The notes: generated from the sequence alone by a model not told the origin. A DNA stretch of 64,000 nt from Bacteroidetes bacterium GWF2_41_31 (GCA_001769215.1 MEOL01000008.1:1-64000); one strand, 5' to 3'; counted from the stretch's first letter, positions 1 to 8,588 are shown. Translations and numbers: made by a program.

Positions 1-45
1 ACCCCGACAATATTAGTCGCTAGAATAGCTTAACTAATTGACATT

Positions 46-105
46 GGCCTGCCGGTAGGCAGGGCTGGCAGGAAGGGGGTAGAAGGTAAGAAAGGTTGCA
101 AGATT
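46..105. repeat. Palindromic CTGCC/GGCAG repeat with G-rich tail
   Basis: CCTGCC-GGTA-GGCAGG (48-63) is a perfect hairpin. It is followed by GGCAGGAAGGGGGTAGA and a GAAAGG stretch. A longer relative lies at 40672-40745, where GGCAG is likewise followed by GGGGGTAGAGA and GAAAG, and a shorter one near 63450. It looks like a dispersed intergenic REP-like element. Nothing coding is visible in bases 1-163. Confidence 0.55.
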
Positions 106-163
106 CATAGGTTAAGAGGTTGGGTCAAATAGCATCATTGACGGAAAAGAGACTCTCCAAAAA

Positions 164-565
164 CTAAAAGTGTAATTTATGATAATCAAAGGTCTGGTCG
201 CCCATAAAGCGGCGGATTTTTTGAGCGATCCGCAGAAATAGCTCCAATTCATTATTTTTTAACCAGGCCAGTGCCTGGGGTTTTCCATGTACCGCTTCGG
301 CCAGCATAATGAGCAATGGAAAATCATGTTTGTTTAACCATTGGTAGGCTTGTGGCTTGTTGTCGATGGCTCCATCCAGGGCAGCGAAGTGAGGATATTT
401 GTTGGCTAACAGCCATTGAATCGCTTCTCTGCTTCCCCTGATTCCACTACTTAGCGCAGCCAACTCGGGATAACCGTTTTCGAGCAACCAGGTATAGAAT
501 TCGTCCCCTTCGGGTTCGAAGGTTTCACCAAAAGCAAGCAATATTTTCGGAGGATAGTTATGCAT
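164..565 (-). CDS. Small protein of 25-residue tandem repeats, function unknown
   Basis: A 133-residue protein without signal peptide or membrane segment. Residues 26-120 are three and a half tandem 25-residue units (26-50, 51-75, 76-100, 101-120). Each begins WL, followed by a [YF]P pair (degenerate in the last), a run of leucines or alanines, and ends near a K/R-P/E-Q-A segment. The pattern predicts paired helices stacked as a small solenoid, reminiscent of ankyrin- or HEAT-like scaffolds but with its own consensus; I recognise no named family. A good -7 element (TAGTTTTG on the minus strand, 591-598) sits about 25 bases upstream of the ATG, just beyond the fbaA terminator, so it is probably a single-gene unit. 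That it is a real gene is fairly sure; its role is not. Confidence 0.75.
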   Translation of the reverse strand: MHNYPPKILLAFGETFEPEGDEFYTWLLENGYPELAALSSGIRGSREAIQWLLANKYPHFAALDGAIDNKPQAYQWLNKHDFPLLIMLAEAVHGKPQALAWLKNNELELFLRIAQKIRRFMGDQTFDYHKLHF

Positions 566-590
566 CAGGCACCAGATTATTTCACCCTTA

Positions 591-598
591 CAAAACTA
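591..598 (-). promoter_or_regulatory. -7 element of the 25-residue-repeat gene
   Basis: TAGTTTTG on the minus strand matches the Bacteroidota -7 consensus TAnnTTTG and lies 25 bases before the ATG at 565. No convincing -33 TTG is visible at the usual distance. Confidence 0.5.
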
Positions 599-612
599 CA
601 TTAAATCGTTAT

Positions 613-677
613 AAAAAAAAGCCGCCGGTTAAAGGATTCTTTCATCAACCCTTATCGCCGGCAGCTATCTTTTTTTT
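613..677 (-). terminator. Rho-independent terminator of fbaA
   Basis: Long stem between 621-640 and 645-665 (GCCGCCGG against CCGGCAGC, continued by an AAGG/CCTT part with small mismatches). On the minus strand it is followed by eight T (613-620). The opposite flank also has a T run (670-677), so it could stop transcripts from both sides. It lies directly after the fbaA stop. Confidence 0.85.
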
Positions 678-691
678 AAATCACAACAGGG

Positions 692-1771
692 CTAGTAGCG
701 ATCGATACAGTTTAAATCGGTAAATGCCTGATTCAGGCGTGTTATCATCGATTCTTCAGCGGCCCTGAGCCATTTCCGAGGATCGTAATATTTTTTATTT
801 GGAACATCTTCCCCATCCGGGTTTCCAATTTGTCCTTGTAGAAAATGGTGGTATTTGGCATCATACAATCTTACGCCATCCCAGGCAGCCCATTGCGTGT
901 CGGTATCGATGTTCATCTTGACCACACCGTACGAAATGGCTTCCTTAATTTTTGCCGGTTCCGATCCTGAACCTCCGTGGAATACAAAATTCACGGGATT
1001 AGGTTCGGTTCCTGATTTTTCCTGAATGTATTTCTGCGAATTATGTAAAATAACGGGTTCCAATTTCACATTGCCGGGTTTGTAAACTCCGTGAACGTTT
1101 CCAAAAGCCGCAGCGATGGTAAACCGGTCGCTCACTTCGGAAAGTACCTGAAAGGCACGGGCTACTTCTTCGGGTTGAGTGTATAGCTTTGAACTGTCGA
1201 CGCTTGAGTTGTCAATTCCATCTTCTTCACCTCCGGTAATGCCCAACTCGATTTCGAGGGTCATACCCATTTTACTCATTCGGGTAAGATAGCGTTTACA
1301 AATTTCCAGGTTTTCTTCCAGCGGTTCCTCCGATAGATCGAGCATGTGCGAACTAAACAAGGGTTTTCCGGTAGTTTTAAAATATTTCTCACCGGCATCG
1401 AGCAGACCATCAATCCAGGGCAGCAGTTTTTTAGCCGCGTGATCGGTGTGTAAAATTACAGGAATACCATACAAGTGAGCCAGGTTATGCACATGAATGG
1501 CACCTGATACCGAACCGGCAATTGCTGCTTTTTCGCCATCATTGGAAAGGCCTTTACCTGCGTAAAACGCACCACCTCCGTTTGAAAACTGAATAATAAC
1601 GGGAGAGTTTACTTTCTTCGCGGCTTCCATAACTGCATTAATCGAGTTTGTTCCAACCACATTAACTGCCGGTACTGCAAACTGATTGGCACGGGCGAAT
1701 TTAAAAATGGCCTGTACATCGTCGCCAACAGCAACACCGGGGGCAACTTTCTGAGATATTTTTTGTGACAT
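692..1771 (-). CDS. fbaA: Class II fructose-bisphosphate aldolase
   Basis: Cleaves fructose 1,6-bisphosphate into glyceraldehyde 3-phosphate and dihydroxyacetone phosphate, cytosolic, in glycolysis and gluconeogenesis. The 359 residues equal the length of E. coli FbaA. Visible motifs are HTDHAAKKLLPWIDG (catalytic Asp and zinc His), ELGITGGEEDGID, GNVHGVYKPGN (zinc His), FHGGSGSE and the phosphate-binding KMNIDTDTQWA. A complete promoter precedes it: TTG (1831-1833), 19 bases, TACTTTTG (1804-1811, all minus strand). A strong hairpin terminator closes it, so it is a monocistronic unit. Identification is firm. Confidence 0.97.
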   Translation of the reverse strand: MSQKISQKVAPGVAVGDDVQAIFKFARANQFAVPAVNVVGTNSINAVMEAAKKVNSPVIIQFSNGGGAFYAGKGLSNDGEKAAIAGSVSGAIHVHNLAHLYGIPVILHTDHAAKKLLPWIDGLLDAGEKYFKTTGKPLFSSHMLDLSEEPLEENLEICKRYLTRMSKMGMTLEIELGITGGEEDGIDNSSVDSSKLYTQPEEVARAFQVLSEVSDRFTIAAAFGNVHGVYKPGNVKLEPVILHNSQKYIQEKSGTEPNPVNFVFHGGSGSEPAKIKEAISYGVVKMNIDTDTQWAAWDGVRLYDAKYHHFLQGQIGNPDGEDVPNKKYYDPRKWLRAAEESMITRLNQAFTDLNCIDRY

Positions 1772-1803
1772 CGTCTTTATTTTTAGGGCATTTATTTATG
1801 GTA

Positions 1804-1833
1804 CAAAAGTACAGGTAATTACAACTTTTGCAA
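1804..1833 (-). promoter_or_regulatory. fbaA promoter (-33 TTG, N19, -7 TACTTTTG)
   Basis: Both boxes of the Bacteroidota consensus are present on the minus strand with 19 bases between them. The predicted start lies about 30 bases upstream of the fbaA ATG. Confidence 0.7.
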
Positions 1834-1901
1834 GTTTGGTTAAGTTAAAAAATGTAATTTTATTCCAGGAATCATGGCGCAAACGATTGCATCTGTGTAC
1901 T

Positions 1902-3794
1902 TTATCCTTTTTTCAACAGCAATTGCTTTTGAATGATGGTAAACAATTCGGTTTTACTGATGGGTTTGGAAATATAATCATCGAAACCGGAGGTAATATA
2001 GTGGTCTTTATCACCGCTCATGGCGAAAGCTGTTTGCACAATAAAAGGCACTGATTTATATTCAGGAATACGTTCTTTCACCGTTTTCATCAAGGTGATT
2101 CCATCCCATGGAGCAGGTAGTTGCATATCAAAAAGCATGACCTGAAAAACTGTTCCCTGGTTATGTGCCTGTTCAATTTTGGTCAATGCATCATCGCCAT
2201 CTTCGGCCAGGGTAATTTTTCCGGTTGCTTTAAGCATTTTTTCAAGTACCAGCCTGTTCATGCGGTCGTCTTCCACAATGAATATGCTAATCTGCCCCAA
2301 TTGAGGTGCTGCCGCAAGAGTGGCCCTTTCAAAATCTGCACCGGGAGCCGCATCGGTAGTTTCTGGTTGTTTCCCATCACAGGGAATTGCCAGCGTAACG
2401 GTGGTTCCTGATTCAGGGGTTGAAGTGATAAAAAAATCGCCACCCATCAAACTAACAAACCGGTGTGCCAGTGTTAGCCCGATACCTTTGCCTTGGTATA
2501 TCTGTGCTTTTTTTTGCTGACCATATTGAAATGAAGCCAATAGTGCTTTTAGTATGTCGGGTTCGATTCCCGGACCTGTATCCTTTATCTGGATAACAGC
2601 AATATTTTTTTGGTGGTTATAGGCCGTGTTGATCGTGACAAACCCTGTCTCAGTAAACTTAACAGCATTGTCAACCAACAAATTAATGACCTTGGTAAGT
2701 TTAACCCCATCAACCTTTAGCTTAGGGAGCTCCGGGTCGATCTTTACTTTAAATACAAGCCCTTTGTCTTTGGCACGCTTGACATAGTTTTCTTCAACCT
2801 CTTTCACTATTTTACTAAACACTTCTAATTTCCATTCCACCTCTACCATGTTGGCTTCTATGCTGCTGATGTCGATAATATTGTCCAGCAGGTTTGTGAG
2901 CTGAATACCGCTTTGCTCAATGTTACTGGAATATTCGTAAAGATGTGCATTTCCCATGACGGCCAACTCCGTTTGAAGCAGGCTTGAAAAACCAAGTATT
3001 CCATTTAATGGGGTTCTGATGTCGTGACTCATGCTGCCCAAAAAGGCATTTTTTAAATAATCGGATTCTTCCAGTTGTTTTAGTTTTTTCTTCAAATCAA
3101 GATCTCGCTGGCGCGCTTTGGTCAGTTGCTCGTTTAGCGGCTCTATCTGATTGGCTACCTCCGTCTCCACCCGATGTTTAAACTCGTTTGCCTGCACTTC
3201 AATAAGCTTCATGTTACTTTCGCTTTTGTTCATCTTAACGCGTAATGACCTGTTCGCCATGAAATGACGAATGACGACCACAAAGAGTAAAAGAGAAAAA
3301 ATGGCAAGCATCCCCAATACCACCCGGCTAACAAGTTCAAGTGTATTGTTTGATTTGCGTTTTACTTGCTTATCAAGCTGATAAGTGGCAACTATCGCTT
3401 CTTGCTGTGCTTTCGATTCAACAGCAGCACGGTCAATGGCTAGTTGGAGATAGTACAAAGCACTATCGGCCACTTGATTTTCCTTGTAAAAATCAGCTAA
3501 CAAGCGATAAGCTTCTGATATTGCTTCAGATTTTTTGTTGTCTGCCCCGGATTTAATCGCTAATCGGCAATACTCGGCCGATCTGTTTTTGTTAATGTTG
3601 CGGTACAAATAGGCAATCTGCAGGTAAATGGAAGCCTTTTCTTGGGTTTCGGAATTCTTTAGCTGATTTTCAAGGCTGTCGATGGCCAGTGTAATCCCTG
3701 ACAGAGATGGTGTGTTTGCACCTGCCTCCTGACCAGCGACAAATGTCGCTTGCAAGAAAAGACAGAGTAAGATCCCCAATATGTAATACCGCAT
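1902..3794 (-). CDS. TPR-containing hybrid sensor histidine kinase
   Basis: 630 residues in the order: signal peptide (1-22), TPR-like helices (about 35-140), one membrane segment (about 153-178), coiled coil (185-245), HisKA with the phosphoacceptor His257 in a SMSHDIRTPLNG box, HATPase (NAVKF N-box, DTGPGIEPD, GKGIGLTLAHRF), then a C-terminal receiver domain (about 505-625; VEDDRMN acid pair, FDMQLP phospho-Asp, SKPIS lysine). There is no DNA-binding domain, so phosphate is probably passed to a separate partner or used intramolecularly. The periplasmic TPR-like region suggests peptide or protein sensing. TATCTTTG (3815-3822, minus) is a good -7 close to the ATG. Domain calls are firm; the signal is unknown. 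Confidence 0.92.
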   Translation of the reverse strand: MRYYILGILLCLFLQATFVAGQEAGANTPSLSGITLAIDSLENQLKNSETQEKASIYLQIAYLYRNINKNRSAEYCRLAIKSGADNKKSEAISEAYRLLADFYKENQVADSALYYLQLAIDRAAVESKAQQEAIVATYQLDKQVKRKSNNTLELVSRVVLGMLAIFSLLLFVVVIRHFMANRSLRVKMNKSESNMKLIEVQANEFKHRVETEVANQIEPLNEQLTKARQRDLDLKKKLKQLEESDYLKNAFLGSMSHDIRTPLNGILGFSSLLQTELAVMGNAHLYEYSSNIEQSGIQLTNLLDNIIDISSIEANMVEVEWKLEVFSKIVKEVEENYVKRAKDKGLVFKVKIDPELPKLKVDGVKLTKVINLLVDNAVKFTETGFVTINTAYNHQKNIAVIQIKDTGPGIEPDILKALLASFQYGQQKKAQIYQGKGIGLTLAHRFVSLMGGDFFITSTPESGTTVTLAIPCDGKQPETTDAAPGADFERATLAAAPQLGQISIFIVEDDRMNRLVLEKMLKATGKITLAEDGDDALTKIEQAHNQGTVFQVMLFDMQLPAPWDGITLMKTVKERIPEYKSVPFIVQTAFAMSGDKDHYITSGFDDYISKPISKTELFTIIQKQLLLKKG

Positions 3795-3909
3795 CCTTTG
3801 TATATTTGTCCTCCCAAAGATAGGAGAATTACCAAAATGGATGACTTAATTGATTGAGATAATATTGAGCGATTCTGTTGTATGCTCTTAACCAGCCGAT
3901 TCCAAGTGA

Positions 3910-4452
3910 TCACAAATTAAATTGATGGGGATATCTGGCTGTAATCCCTTTGTAATATTCCTGAATTTTGACTAAATCCTGATCATAATCACCGGTTGGG
4001 TAAAAAGCCGGGCCTATGCCGGCTTCTTTTTTGCCATAATCCAGATATGAAAAAACCAGGGGGACTTTGGCCTCCATGGCAATGAAATAAAAGCCCCTTT
4101 TCCATTCACTTCTGAGTTTTCTTGTTCCTTCGGGTGTTACACCCAGATAAAAAGGATCGTGCTGTTGAAACAAGGCTGCTATCTGTCCTACCGTATTTCC
4201 TTTCTTTGCGCGGTCGATGGGGATACCTCCTGCTTTTTTAAGTAATCCGGCGGTAGGCCAAAAAAACGCCTCCTTTTTTATCAGAATAGATACGGGTAAC
4301 TGAATAATCCAGGTATACAGCTTTCCCATCAGAAAATCCCAGTTACTGGTATGTGGAGCAATGATTAAAACGGCCTTGGTAATTCCATCCGGCATTCCGC
4401 CAACGTATTTCCAACCAATTATTTTGTAAATAAATTTTGAAAGTTGCCTCAT
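3910..4452 (-). CDS. PlsC-like 1-acylglycerol-3-phosphate O-acyltransferase
   Basis: Likely transfers an acyl chain to a lysophospholipid or related glycerol substrate at the inner membrane. The 180-residue form carries the HX4D catalytic motif (His34 to Asp39, HTSNWD), an IPIDR segment and the PEGTRK acceptor-binding motif. It is shorter than classical PlsC (about 240), typical of the small Bacteroidota members of this superfamily whose substrate is less certain. Start chosen at the ATG at 4452: the longer TTG-initiated frame (4473) starts inside the -7 element TAGTTTTG (4471-4478, minus) and cannot be in the transcript. Confidence 0.88.
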   Translation of the reverse strand: MRQLSKFIYKIIGWKYVGGMPDGITKAVLIIAPHTSNWDFLMGKLYTWIIQLPVSILIKKEAFFWPTAGLLKKAGGIPIDRAKKGNTVGQIAALFQQHDPFYLGVTPEGTRKLRSEWKRGFYFIAMEAKVPLVFSYLDYGKKEAGIGPAFYPTGDYDQDLVKIQEYYKGITARYPHQFNL

Positions 4453-4470
4453 GAGCGATTTAATAAGACA

Positions 4471-4478
4471 CAAAACTA
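4471..4478 (-). promoter_or_regulatory. -7 element of the PlsC-like gene
   Basis: TAGTTTTG on the minus strand, 18 bases before the ATG at 4452. It overlaps the TTG that would otherwise extend the reading frame, and so decides the start codon. Confidence 0.55.
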
Positions 4479-4643
4479 CACATATTCTTAATAAATGATA
4501 CTTTTATATTCCACAATAAATCAGTAGCATAGCCCTTTTCGATTCACTGATACCATACAATACAGGTAGTGTATGACATAATATACTATTGATTTTGGAT
4601 CATTTTTTTACTTTAGCATTTTTATTTTGGAAACGTTGACCTG

Positions 4644-5966
4644 ATGGAGAAACCTCCCCAAACCTATGGAATAAGGCGATATATCAATGAAGAATCCATT
4701 GGTGGTATCATCTTAATACTCTCAACTTTGTCAGCACTCATCTGGGCCAACTCAGGCTGGTACGACAGTTATCATTATCTATGGCACGATTTACAAGCGG
4801 GTTTCGGTATTGGTGATTTCAAGATGGTGAGTTCTCTGGGACATTGGATTAATGATGGATTGATGGCGTTGTTTTTTTTCACGGTAGGTCTTGAAATCAA
4901 ACGTGAAATCATGGGTGGCGAGCTGTCTTCGCTAAAAAAAGCCAGTTTGCCCATTTTTGCGGCATTGGGAGGCATGTTGCTACCTGCTGTTTTTTACGCC
5001 ATTACCGTTTCTTCGTACCCGGAATTTTTGCATGGATGGGGAATTCCCATGGCCACCGACATTGCATTTGCACTGGGACTTTTGGCCCTATTGGGAAAAC
5101 GGATCAACATCAACCTGAAGATATTTCTAACGGCACTGGCTATTGCCGACGATTTGGGAGCGGTGCTGGTGATTGCCATTTTCTATACAGAGGCCATTAA
5201 CTATGCTGAATTGCTGACAGCAGCCTTCTTTTTGGGAGTCCTGGTAGTGGCCAATATTGCAGGAGTCCGGCGTACCGTATTCTATGCCCTCGTAGGTTTT
5301 GTGGGCGTTTGGATCGCTTTTGTGTTTTCAGGAGTCCATGCCACCATTGCTGGTGTGCTCATTGCCTTAACCATTCCTGCCAGGACTAAAATTTCGGAAA
5401 ATCAATATGTGGCACGGCTATTCGCTCTGACCAAAAAATTTGAAAAAGAACCCGCCACCGACCATGTGCTTCTATCTGAAAATCAGGTGCACCTGCTCAC
5501 AGAAATTGAGGAACTAAACGACAAAGCACATACACCCCTGCAAAAGCTGGAACACGCCATGCACCCGCTTACCACTTATTTTATTCTCCCGTTATTTGCT
5601 TTAAGTAATGCCGGAGTACACATTGAAGGGAGTGTCCTGGATTTAGTTTTTCATCCCATCAGCCTGGGGATTGTGGCTGGATTGTTATTAGGGAAATTCC
5701 TTGGAATTTCCCTCTTCTCGCTTCTGGCGGTCAGGTTGGGATGGGCCTCATTGCCTGAAGGCGTTAGCTGGCAACAAATGTATGGAGTAGCCATGCTGGC
5801 TGGAATCGGGTTTACAATGTCGATGTTTATCGCCGATTTGGCTTTTGTTCCTGAAGAGTATAAACAAACAGCCAAAGTTGGCATCATGACCGCTTCGGTG
5901 GTGGCTGCCTTTGCAGGAATGTGCTTGTTGATCTATGCGACCAGAACCAAAACAACCAAGGAATAA
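4644..5966 (+). CDS. nhaA: Na+/H+ antiporter NhaA
   Basis: Inner-membrane antiporter exchanging Na+ or Li+ for protons, used in pH and salt homeostasis. The 440 residues form the expected 12-helix protein. The ion-binding aspartate pair is Asp169-Asp170 (LAIADDLGAV), and the TDIAFALG stretch with Thr138-Asp139 corresponds to the discontinuous TM4. The C-terminal GIGFTMSMFIADLAF signature is intact. A polar insert around residues 255-300 is longer than in E. coli NhaA (388 residues). Monocistronic; the downstream RprY-like gene is convergent. A salt-tolerant or marine habitat would fit but is not proven. Confidence 0.96.
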   Translation: MEKPPQTYGIRRYINEESIGGIILILSTLSALIWANSGWYDSYHYLWHDLQAGFGIGDFKMVSSLGHWINDGLMALFFFTVGLEIKREIMGGELSSLKKASLPIFAALGGMLLPAVFYAITVSSYPEFLHGWGIPMATDIAFALGLLALLGKRININLKIFLTALAIADDLGAVLVIAIFYTEAINYAELLTAAFFLGVLVVANIAGVRRTVFYALVGFVGVWIAFVFSGVHATIAGVLIALTIPARTKISENQYVARLFALTKKFEKEPATDHVLLSENQVHLLTEIEELNDKAHTPLQKLEHAMHPLTTYFILPLFALSNAGVHIEGSVLDLVFHPISLGIVAGLLLGKFLGISLFSLLAVRLGWASLPEGVSWQQMYGVAMLAGIGFTMSMFIADLAFVPEEYKQTAKVGIMTASVVAAFAGMCLLIYATRTKTTKE

Positions 5967-6125
5967 TCTGTTAAATATCACAATTATAAAAGGATTCTCA
6001 TTCAATCTGCAGTTCAGGTATTAAACAAGAAAGTAGTGATACGCTAATCGTTGTTTGAAAGGCAACGCACCTATTGATTACCTGAAACAGTTTTATAGTC
6101 ATTTACCATGGAATTGCCAACATGG

Positions 6126-6818
6126 TTAGCTCACCACCAGCTTAAACCCAACACCATGCACATTGATCAGCTCAACGGTTGGATCGTCCTTTAGGTATTT
6201 TCGCAACTTAGTAATATACACATCCATCGAACGCGCATTGAAATAACTGTCATCGAACCATATCTTGTTCAAAGCCACCGTCCTGTCGAGGACATTGTTC
6301 ATGTTTTCACATAAAAGCTTGAGAAGTTCGGCCTCTTTGGAAGTCAGTTTTTGTTGAAGGCCGGCAGTGTCGAGGATTTGCCTGTTGTAGTCGAAGGTAA
6401 AAGTCCCAAACTTAAAAATGGTTTTTTCGCTGGTAGAGGCCGGGGCAGTACTTCTGCGCAAAATGGCTTTAATGCGTACCAGTAATTCTTCCATACTAAA
6501 TGGCTTAGTCAGGTAATCATCGGCACCCACTTCAAAACCGTGAAGCTTGTCTTCCTGCATGGCTTTGGCCGACAGAAACAGGATTGGAATATCTTTGTCC
6601 AGTTTCCTTACCTTTTCAGCCAGGGTAAAACCGTCCATCACCGGCATCATGATATCGAACACACAAAAATCAAACGGGTTGTGCTTAAAGTTCTCTAAAG
6701 CGATTTTCCCGTCTTCGCTCAAAACAGTAGGATACCCTTTGGCTTCGAGATAAGTTTTGAGGATATTCCCTAAATTTTTGTCATCTTCTGCTAACAGAAT
6801 TTTTACTTTCTTTTCCAT
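6126..6818 (-). CDS. OmpR/PhoB-family response regulator (RprY-like)
   Basis: 230 residues: receiver domain with acidic pair Asp11-Asp12, phospho-Asp55 in VFDIMMP and Lys105 in LTKPF, then a winged-helix DNA-binding domain (about 135-228) ending NVHGVGFKLV. It follows its kinase by 11 bases on the same strand and is the second gene of that operon. It is clearly paralogous to the regulator at 61760-62467: the recognition region ALNKIW..D..YF..RSMDVYITKLRK is nearly identical in both, so both should bind similar operators, most simply the GTTAA boxes found before each kinase. The closest characterised analogue known to me is Bacteroides RprY. Confidence 0.92.
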   Translation of the reverse strand: MEKKVKILLAEDDKNLGNILKTYLEAKGYPTVLSEDGKIALENFKHNPFDFCVFDIMMPVMDGFTLAEKVRKLDKDIPILFLSAKAMQEDKLHGFEVGADDYLTKPFSMEELLVRIKAILRRSTAPASTSEKTIFKFGTFTFDYNRQILDTAGLQQKLTSKEAELLKLLCENMNNVLDRTVALNKIWFDDSYFNARSMDVYITKLRKYLKDDPTVELINVHGVGFKLVVS

Positions 6819-6829
6819 AGTTCTTTTTA

Positions 6830-8254
6830 TTAATTGAGCGGAAATTGGATGGTAAAAGTACTTCCTTTACCCGGTTCCGAATCCACATACACTTGCCCGT
6901 CGTGTAATTCAACGATGGCCTTTACATAACTCAGTCCCAACCCAAAGCCTTTAAAATTATGAATATTTCCGGTTGGAACCCGATATAATTTTTCAAATAT
7001 TTTTTTTCGGTCCGCTTTACCAATTCCGATACCATTGTCCTGAACCGTGATCAACAATAAATCGCCCCGATTAATGGTGCTGATCACAATTCGCGGGGGC
7101 TCAAGGCAATATTTAATGGCATTGTCCAGCAGGTTGATGATTACATTGGTGAGGTGAACTTTGTCGCCCATCAAAACCGTACCATTGGCATGCGGTTGAT
7201 AGTCCATGGTTCCGTTCTTGCTGTTCAAAGCCATCGACTTACTACCCATGGCCACCTTGATGACGGCATCCATGCTTAACTGCTCTTTTCGGAGATGAAG
7301 CTGACCTTTGTCGATGACCGCTGTCTGGAGGATTTGCTCGGCCATGGTGGCCAGCCGGGTATTTTCCTCAAATATCATGCCCACATAGGTATTATAAAAA
7401 TATTCTGTTTTAGGCAAATCCGTGTCTTTGAGCGCCTCACAAGCCAAAGATATGGTTGAAATGGGCGTTTTGAACTCATGGGTCATGTTATTGATAAAAT
7501 CATTTTTCATTTCAGATAACCGCTTTTGCCGAAAAATGGTATACGTGCTAAAGGAAAAGGCCGCGATGATAACCAAAAACAACACCACCGAAACGATCAG
7601 CATCACCCACAACTGACTGATAATAAATGTTTTTTCGTAAGGAAAATAAAGAAGTAATTTATTTGGGTACGCGAACATGGAACCGGAAGGAGCTAAATCG
7701 AAAACGAAACTTTCGTTGTGCAACTCCTCAGGATACCTGCCAGTTTTTTGGAGGATCATGGAATTGGTTGCAGGGCTAAAAATTCCAAATTCAAAGGATG
7801 TTTTAATCTGTTTGTTCTTCAACGACCAGCTTATCAGCGAATCGATGAGGGATTTGTTGTTGTAATAAAAATTTCCTGGTTCTTGTTTATTGTAGTTAAA
7901 AGTCAGTTGGTTCAGTGCCCTTGAGGCCATATCCGAACTGCGCATAAACCGGTCGATATCGTTGATGGATCGCAGGTTTTTAAAGTTTTGGTAAATCACT
8001 CTATTGATTGAATCATACGCCTTAAAGGTGCTCCTGTTTTCTTCATAGTACCGGCGCTGTTCCCTCACACGTTCCTCGAGTTGTGTCTTGTCTATCTCAA
8101 ATACGACCTGCTGCATGGATTGCTTGACATCACGGATGAATACCGCCTGCTTTAGTTTTACCGCATCCCTGATCCAATATACCTGAATCACCATTAACCC
8201 AATGGTTGCAGCCGTTACCAGCGCAATAAATATCATGGTGGTCCATTTGTTCAT
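6830..8254 (-). CDS. Sensor histidine kinase (RprX-like)
   Basis: 474 residues: TM1 (about 5-26), a periplasmic sensor region (30-210) with no recognised domain, TM2 (about 214-240), HisKA with His259 in NNMTHEFKTP, and HATPase with NLLDNAIKY, DNGIGIG and GFGLGLSYVKAI. The start is set at the ATG at 8254, four bases after the -7 element TATTTTTG (8259-8266, minus), so the mRNA is probably leaderless or nearly so; an earlier in-frame ATG at 8275 lies upstream of that element. Three GTTAA boxes spaced 10 and 20 bp lie 27 bases upstream of the -7. It is paralogous throughout to the kinase at 60075-61763. Confidence 0.92.
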   Translation of the reverse strand: MNKWTTMIFIALVTAATIGLMVIQVYWIRDAVKLKQAVFIRDVKQSMQQVVFEIDKTQLEERVREQRRYYEENRSTFKAYDSINRVIYQNFKNLRSINDIDRFMRSSDMASRALNQLTFNYNKQEPGNFYYNNKSLIDSLISWSLKNKQIKTSFEFGIFSPATNSMILQKTGRYPEELHNESFVFDLAPSGSMFAYPNKLLLYFPYEKTFIISQLWVMLIVSVVLFLVIIAAFSFSTYTIFRQKRLSEMKNDFINNMTHEFKTPISTISLACEALKDTDLPKTEYFYNTYVGMIFEENTRLATMAEQILQTAVIDKGQLHLRKEQLSMDAVIKVAMGSKSMALNSKNGTMDYQPHANGTVLMGDKVHLTNVIINLLDNAIKYCLEPPRIVISTINRGDLLLITVQDNGIGIGKADRKKIFEKLYRVPTGNIHNFKGFGLGLSYVKAIVELHDGQVYVDSEPGKGSTFTIQFPLN

Positions 8255-8258
8255 ACAG

Positions 8259-8266
8259 CAAAAATA
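8259..8266 (-). promoter_or_regulatory. -7 element of the RprX-like kinase operon
   Basis: TATTTTTG on the minus strand. It ends four bases before the ATG. No -33 TTG is present, which fits an activator-dependent promoter served by the GTTAA boxes at 8294-8328. Confidence 0.5.
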
Positions 8267-8293
8267 CCTGTTCAATGCTTTGATTTTCAGTAT

Positions 8294-8328
8294 TTAACAT
8301 TTATTAACATAGGTTAATTTTGCTTAAC
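8294..8328 (-). promoter_or_regulatory. Phased GTTAA operator, probable response-regulator site
   Basis: GTTAA on the minus strand at 8294-8298, 8304-8308 and 8324-8328: spacing 10 and 20 bp, one face of the helix. The nearest box is 27 bases upstream of the kinase -7. The same motif, orientation and distance recur at 59979-60014 before the paralogous kinase. GTTAA-N5-GTTAA resembles the direct-repeat operators of OmpR-family regulators such as CpxR. Assignment to this regulator is inference. Confidence 0.55.
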
Positions 8329-8350
8329 ACCTATCTGATGGTGGTTGACC

Positions 8351-8476
8351 TACTTTTGCCGTAAATAAATCGGTAGTATTTCTCCGGAATGGCTACAGCA
8401 TCAAGATTTATTCTGCTTTTTTTCATAATTGTTGATTTTGGGTGCGGCCTCTTTGGAGGCCGTGCTATTTTATAGA
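8351..8476 (+). ncRNA. Possible short transcript with a 28-codon ORF
   Basis: The 8276-8611 gap has no ordinary gene but holds a -7 element TACTTTTG (8351-8358, plus strand), a small frame from ATG 8390 to TAG 8476 (28 residues, hydrophobic centre), and a GC-rich hairpin CGGCCTC-tttg-GAGGCCG near 8446-8463 followed by a weak T-rich tail. The GTTAA boxes end 22 bases upstream of the -7, so the same regulator could drive it. It may be a small RNA, a micropeptide gene, or chance. Low confidence. Confidence 0.3.
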
Positions 8477-8588
8477 CTGAAAACTTAAAAATGGACTTAA
8501 CATCTTCAGATATCATTCATCAAATGCGTTTTATTGGTTGACTTTAGAAGAGAATTTCAAGCATCGCCCGGCATATTCAAGAATAGAT

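Noticed and set aside
1836-2054. 72-codon plus-strand frame
   Set aside because: Shadow of the receiver domain of the hybrid kinase on the other strand.
2557-2571. T-arm-like CGGGTTCGATTCCCG inside the hybrid kinase gene
   Set aside because: No acceptor, D or anticodon stems can be drawn around it, and it lies in the conserved HATPase coding region on the other strand.
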